Shown here: positions 32,504 through 42,374 of the stretch, in pieces
Position numbering within the stretch: position 1 is the first letter of the stretch
Layout: each line of letters begins with the position of its first letter
NCBI GenBank assembly: GCA_013368445.1
Contig: JAACJO010000008.1
Span: 1-64,000, forward strand
Source: Leucocoprinus leucothites
Taxonomy: Eukaryota; Basidiomycota; Agaricomycetes; Agaricales; Agaricaceae
Reading direction: 5' to 3'
DNA length: 64,000 bases
The notes under the pieces: generated by a model
The model's database searches: none
What the model was told of the DNA's origin: nothing
Seen by the model: only the letters and a program-made list of their open reading frames with translations
Position numbers and translations under genes: made by a program

Positions 32504-32735
32504 CACAAGTGCCCATTCTGGTGCCATTGGTTTGACTGGCTTTGGCTTGAATGCCATCATCGCAATGCTGACCATACACATGTGTAGGGTTCTCTTCCCT
32601 GCATGTTGTATTATCCACCCCCCTCAATGTGCATAGGTGGCCCACAAGTCAAGGCTGTGCACTGTTGGTTAGCCAGTATGTCAGGACAATTTGATTTGTA
32701 TTGTAGTATGCATTCACTTCAGACTATGTACCATC

Positions 32736-33651
32736 AGACCTAACCTTAGGAGCGGAGGGTGCCTAAGTGGGTGCTTTGCCACTAGTGCAGGCCTTAGAAG
32801 GTGCTGGCTTGGGTGGTAGGGGGAGACGGGCCAGGACAGGCCAACAATCCAGGAGCAGTAAAGTGAGCACCTTGGGGGAGCCCATGTCAATGTCACGTGG
32901 ACCTGCTGAGTCAGCAGATCCATGGGTTGCCTTGTGGATGACATGCATTGCTTTAGGAGAGGCTTTGGTTGAGAATCTCTGACCAAGGCCAACCAGACAA
33001 TTGGCAAACATCTCCCAGCCCTTGGTGTTGAGAGAGTTCAAGGTGATCAGTGTGCTGCTCATCTTCAGCTTGCTGGCAACAGAGAATGAGGCCTTGGCTA
33101 GACAAGTAACTATGGCCCATGCATCTTGGTCCATGATTTCAGCAGCATAGTCGATGGTATCCAACCATGTGAGGAAGGACTGGAGGTTGGTGAGGGCATG
33201 CTTCAGGGTGAACTTCTTCTTCTTTCCCTTGGAGGAGGTCACTGATTCAGGCATAGCAGGGGGAGCATCAACAGGGTAGAAGTTGGTTCCACCAGCTGTG
33301 AAGGGTTTGAGTGGTGATGAGACATCAGCTACTGGGGGAGTAACTGATAGCAACAGGATGTCAGCAGTTGGTTAAGAGGGGCCAGGCAATGAGATGTCAG
33401 CCTGGGGAGAGCTGAAGAACCTGCACATGTTGAGCAGGTTGGTGTAGGGGTCGAGATGGTTATCTTTGGCTATCTCAGTAATGTTGAGCATGTCATCAGA
33501 GATGGTGGACTCAGATTGTTCAAGTGCTGCAAACTGATTCATGGTATTTCTAGACTTGCATCTATCCATAGTAGCATAGATAGATGATGTAAGAATGCCT
33601 CAGACCAAACACCAACTTTCGATGGTGGTGGTAAGAGGACAAGGAGGGATG
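32736..33651 (-). mobile_element. Inverted family-B LINE fragment (5' part)
   Basis: Minus-strand copy whose 5' terminus (CATCCCTCCTTGTCCTCTTA) is at 33651. It extends through a leader and the first third of ORF1 (DRCKSRNTMNQF..., LKPFTAGGTNFYPVDAPPAM, HKATHGSADSAGPRDIDMGS) and stops near 32740. It faces the plus-strand copy ending there, forming an inverted junction. The ORF1 start codon context is altered and the frame is broken. Confidence 0.7.
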
Positions 33652-34446
33652 TTTGACAAGCTCAATGCCACCAACTACTCTACCTGGGCAGGCAAGATAC
33701 AGGTATGGCTCCAGGCCTCTGGCCTGTGGAGACTGGTCAAGGGTGAACTTAAGCCTGAGATCCCTTCCCCTACCACCCAAGCCACCTTTGACTCAAGGGA
33801 GGCTTGGAATGCAAAGGCTGACAAGGCTGCTGGCTGGCTTTATCTCATGGTATAACCAGACCAGAGGGTTCATTTCACTGATAGAGATGATCCTGTCAAG
33901 ATGTGGACAGATTTGCAAGCTATGCACCTCCAGAGGCGTCCTGGCACTCGTTTCAATGCCTATGATGACCTCTTCATCATCAGGAAGGCTGAGGATGAGT
34001 TCCTACAGTCCCTCATCAACAGGGTTGAGGATGAGTCCCTACAGTCCCTCATCAACAGGGTTGAGGAGAGCATGAAGCAGATCCAAAATCTTCACCCTAA
34101 TGACTTTGACCTCAAAGGCCTGGATGAGGAGCTTGCTTCTATGGCTCTAATCTGAGCCTTGCCCACTGAGGAGTACTCCTCCTTCATTTCCTCCCTCCTC
34201 CTGAAGGACAAACTTGACAAGGCTGCTGTACATCAGGCCTTTGTCACTGAGCAACATTGCAGGAGGGCCATAGACCTTCCCTCTTCCTCCTCTGCACTTT
34301 CTGCCACCTCCAGAGGCCTCAAAACATCGAAATCAACCGATCCATGTGGCTGGTGTCACAAAACTGGTCATACAGAGGCCAAATGCTGGAGAAAGGACAA
34401 GGATCACCTCAAGGCCCACGAGGACACTCAGAACACTCCCCCCTAG
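33652..34446 (+). pseudogene. Copia Gag, second copy
   Basis: Copia-type Gag from FDKLNATNYSTWAGK through DSREAWNAKADKAAGWLYL, TAA 33853-33855, LQAMHLQRRPGTRFNAYDDL, a TGA at 34153-34155 and a CCHC knuckle (CGWCHKTGHTEAKC, about 34345-34385), to TAG 34444-34446. A 33-bp unit encoding EDE[FS]LQSLINRV is tandemly duplicated at about 33990-34060. The first ~6 codons are missing because the B LINE 5' end abuts at 33651. The poly-T tail of the next LINE follows directly. Confidence 0.8.
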
Positions 34447-34449
34447 TCC

Positions 34450-36378
34450 TTTTTTTTGTTTTTTTTTTTTTAATTCAATGAATTTATATAGCGGTGCTCG
34501 ATTGCAGTCTGCTTTCAACTAAATAATACAAACAGACAGTACACTATGGCAAGCCAGAGTACACAAAGCGGTCAAAGACTGCTTAAGACAAAGACTATAT
34601 ACAATTAGTCCAGTGAAATAGAGAAGGCTCAAGAGGGAGACTATGAAACAAGGCATTACATGCAGAGATTGGACTCATATGAAAAGAAAAGAGAAGAGAT
34701 AAAGGAATAAAGTTCACCTTCATTTGGATTGGTGGGCACAGAGGCTTGAAGCAGCAGTGGATGCATGTCATGATTTGTGAAGGCAAAAGCAGACAGGTTC
34801 TTTTTCAAGAAATTGATGAGGAACTCATATTGTGGAAAGGCGCATTGCACCCATTGAGTGTGAATGGGGTATAGAGGACAATAACAGAGAATATGATGTG
34901 TTTCCAAACAATGTCCACAATGACAAGATTTGGGCTCAAGGGGGAAAAACCTTTTGTGAAAAGCTCCAATAGACATGTGGTTAAGGATAGTGCAAGTCAT
35001 GCATGTACATAAGGATGGGGACTTGTTGGCTAGGAGAAGCCAAGTACCTCCCTTGACATATGTAGGGATGAGGAACTTGCAATTCTTTTTTGAAAGAAGG
35101 AAACTGCTGCCATGGTACTTCTTCTTCCAAAATGTAGACTCCCAGGATTTCTGGCAATTGTTGGTGGCTTTGTGTTGCAAGAAGTCGAGAGTGGCACCCA
35201 TATGGGAGGGGCATGGATGTATGTGGTAGTGATGTCATTGTGGACTTTGAGATGGGGCTTCCAATGCCACTTAGAGGGGATGTCCCAGAAGTCAATGGAT
35301 CAAGAAGGTTTGGCTGTGAGCCAGTTGGATAGGAGTTGGCAAATGTGGATGGAATGAGACTGGCTCAAGTGGATAGATGGATTGACTGTCAGCTTGGCAG
35401 CTGGAAGATAGTTAGTGATGAGGATGATTTTGTCACACTGGAGGGAGATGGCTTTGGCTATGCCAATGCAAATAGAATAGAGTTTAGCATCTGTAGAAGA
35501 TGCCTGGCTGGTTGCCTGTTTTGCATGGGACACTTGTTGTCCACTGCGATATAAATGTGCCACTGAAACTGCCTGAAGGGAACCTACAAGTGGAACAGAG
35601 GCATCAGTAATGACTGATATACAATTACAATTAGAAGAGGAAGAAGAGAAAACAGAATCAAGAGATGATACATGTTTATACATTTCATGTTTATTGGATC
35701 GATTGCAGGGATGAAAATGAATTGAATCAGAGAAAATATCCATAAGATGAGAGCCAGGCTTGGCTTCGGAGGTGAATGGGGAAAAGGAATCAGAAAGATG
35801 AGAGAGAGAACTATCTACATCAATAATGGGGCCTTTGACTTTAGCTTTTTTGGCTGGAGTAAGAAGGTGAAGTGATTGAGGATGGGGGAAAGAATTAAGG
35901 GAAAAGTAATTAGATAGATGAGAACATAATGCATGATTAGACGGCAAAGTAGAGATCTGATATGAAGAGCAAATAGCTAATTTACGAAGGTGAAGATGGA
36001 TGGGGATAAGTCTAGCAATACTTTCAGTGCTACCAGACAGAGAAGTGTGAAAGGCACCAGTGATCCAAAGAGCCATGTGTCCTTGCATAGAAGAAAGGGA
36101 CTTTAGAAGTGCCTTGTTATGAGTGCCTTCAAAGTACCATAGGTGAAAGCCATATGTGGCCACAGGGACAATGCATGACCTATAGAGAAGTCATTTTTGA
36201 AGTGGAAGGAGACCTCGGATAGAGTTACCCAGCATGCCCATAGCTTTCACTGTTGACAGTGCTTTGGTTTAGTATCAGACATGTTCTTGGAAAGACAGTC
36301 AACAATTGAAATAGAAGCCAAGGTATCTCCAGAAGGGTTTTGGAGATAGGATAGGACCACTGATGTCAGATAGGTCAA
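34450..36378 (-). mobile_element. 5'-truncated family-A LINE
   Basis: A poly-T tail at about 34450-34470 (minus-strand poly-A), the family 3' UTR, and the ORF2 C-terminal third: YGFHLWYFEGTHNKALLKSL (about 36160), RNase H (VITDASVPLVGSLQAV, about 35630) and the terminal Cys/His motif near 34910. ORF2 ends at 34656. It is truncated at about 36378, where a copia LTR in the same orientation starts. Frame breaks are present. No target duplication was found. Confidence 0.8.
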
Positions 36379-36611
36379 TATTAGAAGATGATGCACAGGG
36401 GATGTGTAGGAGGTCCTAGAAACCAGAGAAATTGGCCAGGGAGCTCACAACTCACACAGGAATCTGTGGACAACTGTAAATGACTGAGAGTCAAGAAAGC
36501 ATGCACAGGAGAGTTGAACATGCAGTCAGGTGATCTACAACTGACTAAGCAACCTCTGCATCAACTCTAACTTCACACATCAACAAATCAATCACAAATA
36601 CTTATAGACTG

Positions 36612-36612
<1 letters not shown>
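36379..36612 (-). repeat. Copia LTR fragment
   Basis: Reverse complement of the 251-bp copia LTR: its 3' end (CATCTTCTAATA) is at 36379, and its 5' end is missing about 18-20 bp where the poly-T of the next LINE starts at 36613. No primer-binding site follows, so it is a solo or rearranged LTR. Confidence 0.8.
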
Positions 36613-36644
<32 letters not shown>

Positions 36645-39600
36645 TCAATGAATTTATATAGCAGTGCTCAATTGCAGTCCGCTTTCAACTAAATATTACA
36701 AACAAATGGTACACTACAGCGAGCTGGGGTACACAAAGTGGTCAAAGACTGCTTAAAACAAAGACTATACATGATTAGTCCAGTAAAATAGAAGAGACTC
36801 AAGAGAGACTATAGAATGGGGTGTTATACACAGAGATTGGACTCAAAGGAAAAGAAATGAGATGAGATGAAAGAATATAGTTTACCTTCATTTGGTTTGG
36901 CGGGCATGGGAGCTTGAGGCAGCAGTGGATGCGTGACTTGATTGGTGAAGGCAAAAGCAGCTGGGTTCTTTTTCAAGAACTTGATGAGAAACTCATACTG
37001 AGGGAAGGTGCATTGCATCCATTGAGTGCAGAAGGGATAGAGGGGGCAATAGCACAGGATATGATGTCATGTTTCAAGGCAATGTCCGCAGTAACAGGAT
37101 TTGGGCTCAAGGGGGAAGAACCTCTCACAATAAGCTCCGATCGGAGTGTGATTGAGAATGGCATGGGTCATGCATGCACATAGTGATGGCAACTCGTTAG
37201 CCAGTGGAAGCCAGGTGCCCCCTTTGATGTAAGATGGTATGAGGAACTTACGATTCTTTTTAGAAAGAAGGAAACCATTGCCACGGTACTTCTTCTTCCA
37301 GAATGTGGACTCCCAGGATTTCTGGCAATTGTTGGTGGCTTTGCATTGCAAGAAGTCGAGAGTGGCACCCATATGGGGGGGGGGGTGTATGTGTGTGGTA
37401 GTGACGTCATTATGGACTTTTAGATGGGGCTTCTAATGCTACTTTGATGGGACATCCCAAAAGTCAATGGATCAAGAGGGTTTAGCAGTGAGCCAGTCTG
37501 ATAAGAGTTGGCATACTTGAATAGAGTGTGACTGGCTCAAGTGTATGGAAGGGTTGACTGCCAGCTTGGCTGCTGGGAGACAGTCAGTGATGAGGATGAT
37601 GTGATCGCATTGAAGAGAAATGGCATTTGCGATTCCAATGCGAATGGAATAGAGTTCAGCATCAGTAGAAGATGTCCGGCTGCTTGCCTGTTTTGCATGG
37701 GACACTTGTTGTCCGCCGTGATATAGATGTGCTGCTGAAACAGCCTGAAGGGAACCTACAAGTGGAACAGAAGCATCAGTAACACCCAAAATACAGTTAC
37801 GATCAGAAGAGGAAGAGGAGAAAACAGAATCAAGGGACGATACATGTTTATACATCTTGTGTTTGTCCGAGCAATTACAGGGATGAAAGTGAATGGAATC
37901 AGAGAAGATGTCCATAAGACGAGAGCCAGGCTTGGATTCGAGAGCAAAAGGGGAGAAAGAATTGGAAAGATGAGAAAGAGAACTATCTACATCAACAAGA
38001 GGGCCTTTGATTTTAGCTTTTTTGACCAGAGTGAGAAGGCAAAGTGACTGGGAATGGGGGGAAGAATTAAGAGAGAAATGATCGGATAAAAGGGAATGTA
38101 ATGCATGATTAGAGGGTAAAGTAGAGACTTGGTATGATGAGTGAATAGCTAATTTACAAAGATGTAAGTAAATTGGGATAAGTCCAGCAATACTTTCAGT
38201 GCTGCCAGAAGGAGAAGTGCAAAAGGCGCCTGTAATCCAAAGAGCCGTGCATCTTTGCATAGATGATAGGGATTTGAGAAGCACCTTGTTATGAGTGCCC
38301 TCAAAGTACCAAAGTCGGAATCCATACATGGCCACTGGGATGATGCATGATCTATAGAGAAGCCGTTTCTGGAGAGGGAGAAGGCCTTGGGTAGAGTTAC
38401 CTAGCATGCCCATAGCTTTCACCATGGATAATGCTTTAGTAGAATAATATTGGACATGCTCTTGGAATGAGAGTCGATGATCAAAGTAGAAGCTGAGGTA
38501 TCACCAGAAGCATTTCAGGTGGAGGAGGGGGCCACCTATGTCGGATAGGTCAAGAGGGGGATTTAAGTTGTTGTGTTGTCAAGAGAAATGGAAGACCTCA
38601 GATTTGTCATGTTCAACGACTAATCCAAGGTCGGTACAAATAGAGTTAATGATGGAATAAGCTGCTTTGAGGGAAGAAATAGTGTCAGTGTAATTCTTCA
38701 CTTGAGATATACAAAGCCCATCATCAACAAATGATAGAAGAGAGGAAGGGATGGATTGTAGTTGAGCACATTGGTCAAACATGAACATAAGAGGTGCTAG
38801 GTATAGAGCCAAAAGTATGGGTGAAAGAGCAGACCCTTACCCTACGCCAACATCTGCATCATGGGCATCAGACAAGAAAGTGTTCCACATGAATTGTGTG
38901 GATCAACCTATGAGGTAGTGTGAGAAGAAATTAACGATTTCCAGGGTGAACCCCTGGCATCGTAGAATGTTAGTGAGAATTTCGTGGTTCAGGGAGGGGA
39001 AAAATTGGGTGATGTCAAAGGCGCAAACACTGGTAATCATACCTTTGGACCATCTGATCCTAATGATGTGGGTAAGGAATACTCCTGTGTCCTTGGTAGA
39101 GCGTTGGATCACTCCACCCATTTGGTTGGGATGAAGGACTTCTAGAGAAACCGCCTCATACTGCATACAGCAAGCGATCATCTTCTTGATTAGTTTTCCT
39201 AGAGTGTTTAGTAGAACAATGGGGTGAAACACTTTTGGGGTATCATAGGCCGGTTTATTCAGCTTGGGAATGATGATAGAAACCGAGTCTTTGAAGTGAC
39301 TTGGCCAATGAGAGAGGCATACGCATGCATTAGCAATGAGCAATATATTCTTGAGGCATTCATTGCGGGCAACAATAGACTTCAGATGTTTCCAGGAGAC
39401 ATGATCAGGCCCGGGTGCTGAGGAATTAGTACATGAAGAGAGAGATTCAGAGAGTTCAAGGGTGGAGAAGTTCACCCAGGAGTGGGGAGGGAGGGATTTC
39501 ATTTCATTTAAGATGCTAGGGCTTACCAGTCGACCGGATGCTGAGTTATATGATGAATGGAGTGCATTCCATAAGTCTGGAAGATCATTACAGGGTCGCC

Positions 39601-39680
39601 CTTGATAACAAATACCCTCGATGGCAGGGAGTTTGCATTGTTTGACCCATTCCATAAGGTCCCAGGGTCATTTGTTGGTA

Positions 39681-41273
39681 CAGTGGCTCAAAAAACTGTC
39701 CCAATGTTTTCGCATTTTGGACATATTTGCTAATACCAGGGCAGATATATGGCCTAGCATCCTGAAAATATTCACACAGGTACCTTGACATATTGGGCGC
39801 ATATATTCCCATGATCACATGACCTTGTCCATCAATGAATTAATAATGAATTATCGAAAATATCTACTCATTGGGACAGTTTTTTGACCCTCTGTTATCT
39901 ACCTACTCAATACTTTGTATGACCTCCTCTTGCCCTGATAACTGCCTCAATCCTTCTGGGCATGCTTTCTATCAGCCTTTGGCACCTTTCTGCTGGAATC
40001 TTATTCCACTCCTCTACTAGCCTCTCCCACAATTCAAATACTCCCTTGGGTGGTCTTTCATATGCCTTCAGCTGGTCCTTCAGGTAGGTCCAGAGGTGTT
40101 CAATGGGATTTAGGTCAGGGGATTGTGCAGGCCATGGTAGAACTTGAATGTTGTTGTCCACAAACCATTGTTGTCCCAGTTTTGAGGTGTGTTTTGGGTC
40201 ATTATCCTGCTGGAATATCCTCTCCTCCTCCTCCATCTCCAACTTTTCAAAGCTTTCCACCACCCCATTGTCCAAAATCTCGCAGTATTGCACTGCATCC
40301 ATATTCCCTTGAACCTCTATCAGCTTTCCTACCCCATTCCACCCCATACACCCCCACACCATCATGTTACCACCTCCTCCATGTTTGACAGTAGGGAGAG
40401 TGGTCCTATCTGACAGTGGTTCCCCCCTCTCCTTCCAGGTATACACCTTTCCATCTGACCCAATCCTGTTGATCTTTGTTTCATCTGTCCACAACACCCT
40501 CTTCCAGTCCTCCACTGTCCAATTCCTATGTTCATGTGCAAAGTCAAGGCGTTCCTCACGATGTCGCTTTTTGAGTAGAGGTCGTTTGATCTTGGTTACA
40601 GAGCGAAATCCATTATCCTGAAGGGTATTTCTGACAGTTTGGGGTGTGACAGGGTCAGACAGAGTAGAGTTAATGAAAGTTGTAGCCTGGACAGCATTGT
40701 CTAGCTTTCCAGAGGTTATTTGGTGAATTATTGCTTTTTTATCACGAGGAGAAAGCTTGGAAGGACATCCTCCCTTGTTGTTTTCCTTGTCCCCATCAAC
40801 TTCTTTCTTGATCCTCCCAACAGTAGACTTTCCTAGACCAGTTTTATGTTCAATCTGGCACAAGGAATAGCCATCTTTGAGAAGAGAAGTGACTTGGGAG
40901 TATTGGGTAGAGGAGATAGCTTTCATGATGTAGTGGCAGGAAGAAAGACAGTTGTAGCCATCTCAACATGTCAACCAAGGTCACATGATCTTGTTTATTA
41001 CTCCCACGCCTGCCCTGATGCTCCCCTGGCATGTTACAAGGTAGATACTGGGAGGCTGACAGGGGGTCAAAAAACTGTCCCAATGAGTAGATATTTTCGA
41101 TAATTCATTATTAATTCATTGATGGACAAGGTCATGTGATAATGGGAATATATGCGCCCAATATGTCAAGGTACCTGTGTGAATATTTTCAGGATGCTAG
41201 GCCATATATCTGCCCTGGTATTAGCAAATATGTCCAAAATGCGAAAACATTGGGACAGTTTTTTGAGCCACTG
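39681..41273 (-). mobile_element. Tc1/mariner transposon, copy 2, complete
   Basis: 1593 bp with TA at both ends (39679-39680, 41274-41275) and inverted repeats at 39681-39894 and 41059-41273. It is almost identical to 7082-8674. Removing it with one TA rejoins LINE ORF2 sequence to match 57100-57130, so the insertion site is exact. Confidence 0.95.
39907..40926 (-). CDS. Tc1/mariner-family DD34E transposase, copy 2
   Basis: Intact 339-residue transposase, the same as the gene at 7308-8327 except Arg for Gln in KIK[R/Q]PLLKK. The difference comes from a CpG-type C/T change (40583 versus 7984); most likely the Arg codon CGA is ancestral. Both helix-turn-helix segments and the DD34E residues (WTDETKIN, QQDNDPKHTS, NPIEHLW) are present. 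Two intact genes in one 64-kb window, with identical structures, imply that an active source exists or existed recently in this genome. Confidence 0.95.
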   Translation of the reverse strand: MKAISSTQYSQVTSLLKDGYSLCQIEHKTGLGKSTVGRIKKEVDGDKENNKGGCPSKLSPRDKKAIIHQITSGKLDNAVQATTFINSTLSDPVTPQTVRNTLQDNGFRSVTKIKRPLLKKRHREERLDFAHEHRNWTVEDWKRVLWTDETKINRIGSDGKVYTWKERGEPLSDRTTLPTVKHGGGGNMMVWGCMGWNGVGKLIEVQGNMDAVQYCEILDNGVVESFEKLEMEEEERIFQQDNDPKHTSKLGQQWFVDNNIQVLPWPAQSPDLNPIEHLWTYLKDQLKAYERPPKGVFELWERLVEEWNKIPAERCQRLIESMPRRIEAVIRARGGHTKY

Positions 41274-42374
41274 TAGATGCAATCTCGTGAATGCGTTTAT
41301 CAAAGAAAGAGCATTTGGCGGCTCAAGTAGCTGCTCTGAACACCTGCCAACCTTTTCAATCATTTGTTCTTCTGTAAGTGAGAAGAGTCTCAGAGCAGTG
41401 GGGGGACCACCATTCCTTTGACCGGTTAGTAATCCATACAGTTTTAGAGTTCGTATTCCATGATTCAGAGAAGATTCAAGAAATAGAGTCAGAGATATCG
41501 TTCAGACAAGAAGTAGAATGAATGTTCAAACAATCAAGAGCTGCTAGATGCTCTGAGACCTGGGAAATGAAAGCGGTCTCTTCATTGCTATCTTTTGGCA
41601 GTACACATTTTCTATAATTAATAAAGTCTGGACAAATAGGAAGATTGATAATCAAAGGTGCATGATCTGAGGGTAGTCTCAAATTAACGTCAATGATATG
41701 GGGAGTAGAGTTATTGGCACAGAATATTAGATCAATAACCAAGTTGTCATGATCTCTTATAGGAGAAAAATGGGTTGGAGAGAAGCTGGTCAGTGTAGAC
41801 CTTGTAAGATTGAAGCAATCCACTAACTCCGTTAGAGTTATGGCAGAACGAGGGATATGGGAGACTGAGGGGTCCCACTCTGGAGAGCGACAATTAAAGT
41901 TGCCTCCCATATATACAATATTAGGGATATCAATGAAGTTTGTTGAAAGAAAGTTGATCGTCAATGAGGACAAGTCAGAATATATGTTAAGTAGATGAAT
42001 ATAGTTACCCTGGTTAAATAATCCCAAGATTTGTATGTCACGATGGTTAACCCACTCTTGTCGAAGGATGGGTCTCATGTGCAGTAATCGTCTGTGAACG
42101 TAAGTCAGAGTATGGGGTCAAGGGTCGTTAGGCTTAGTAGGGCGAACCATACACAGCCACTCAGGGTGAATAGGAGCACCTATGACATCATCCCCTTCAG
42201 GGCTCGTCATAGAGGGTGCTTTTCAGATATGATTCCATGGAGGTTCCTGTAGAAAAAAGATGTCGAAGTCCAGCTTCTTGGACTCAAGAATGGTGTCAAC
42301 CAGGGCATAAGATCGTCCCACGTTTTGCAAATAGATATGAACAGAAGAAATAGGATTGTTCTTACCAGACATAT

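Larger units (their letters stand above)
26984..32735 (+). mobile_element. Family-B (ORF1-only) LINE split by a hAT transposon
   Basis: The 5' terminus is near 26984 (TTCCTTCTTGTCCTCTTACC), with a leader and ORF1 from ATG 27064. ORF1 homology runs to 28859, is interrupted by hAT 28860-32503 and resumes at 32512 with the last zinc-knuckle segment. About 220 bp of 3' sequence follow and are shared with 47000-47200. No ORF2 lies between ORF1 and this 3' region. The tail is missing; an inverted B fragment begins near 32740. Confidence 0.8.
36824..42372 (-). pseudogene. Family-A LINE ORF2, interrupted by mariner
   Basis: ATG 42370-42372 lies two bases after the ORF1 stop. The endonuclease has YMGGNFNCRSPEWDP (about 41910) and RLPSDHAPLIINL (about 41675). 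Mariner copy 2 sits after the endonuclease, in the linker before the RT. The RT shows CVCAFDITQFFPSLNHEI (about 38995) and FVDDGLCIS (about 38715), the RNase H VTDASVPLVGSLQAV (about 37770), and the C-terminal Cys/His motif lies near 37070. There are stops at the NHI*KAP and LIG*STQ positions and frameshifts. The distal piece 38425-37472 is open for 317 codons. Confidence 0.8.

Noticed and set aside
36613..36640. Poly-T runs (36613, 48407, 54056, 63748) as terminators or simple repeats
   Set aside because: Each is the poly-A tail of a minus-strand LINE, supported by the adjacent conserved 3' UTR and, in most cases, target duplications.
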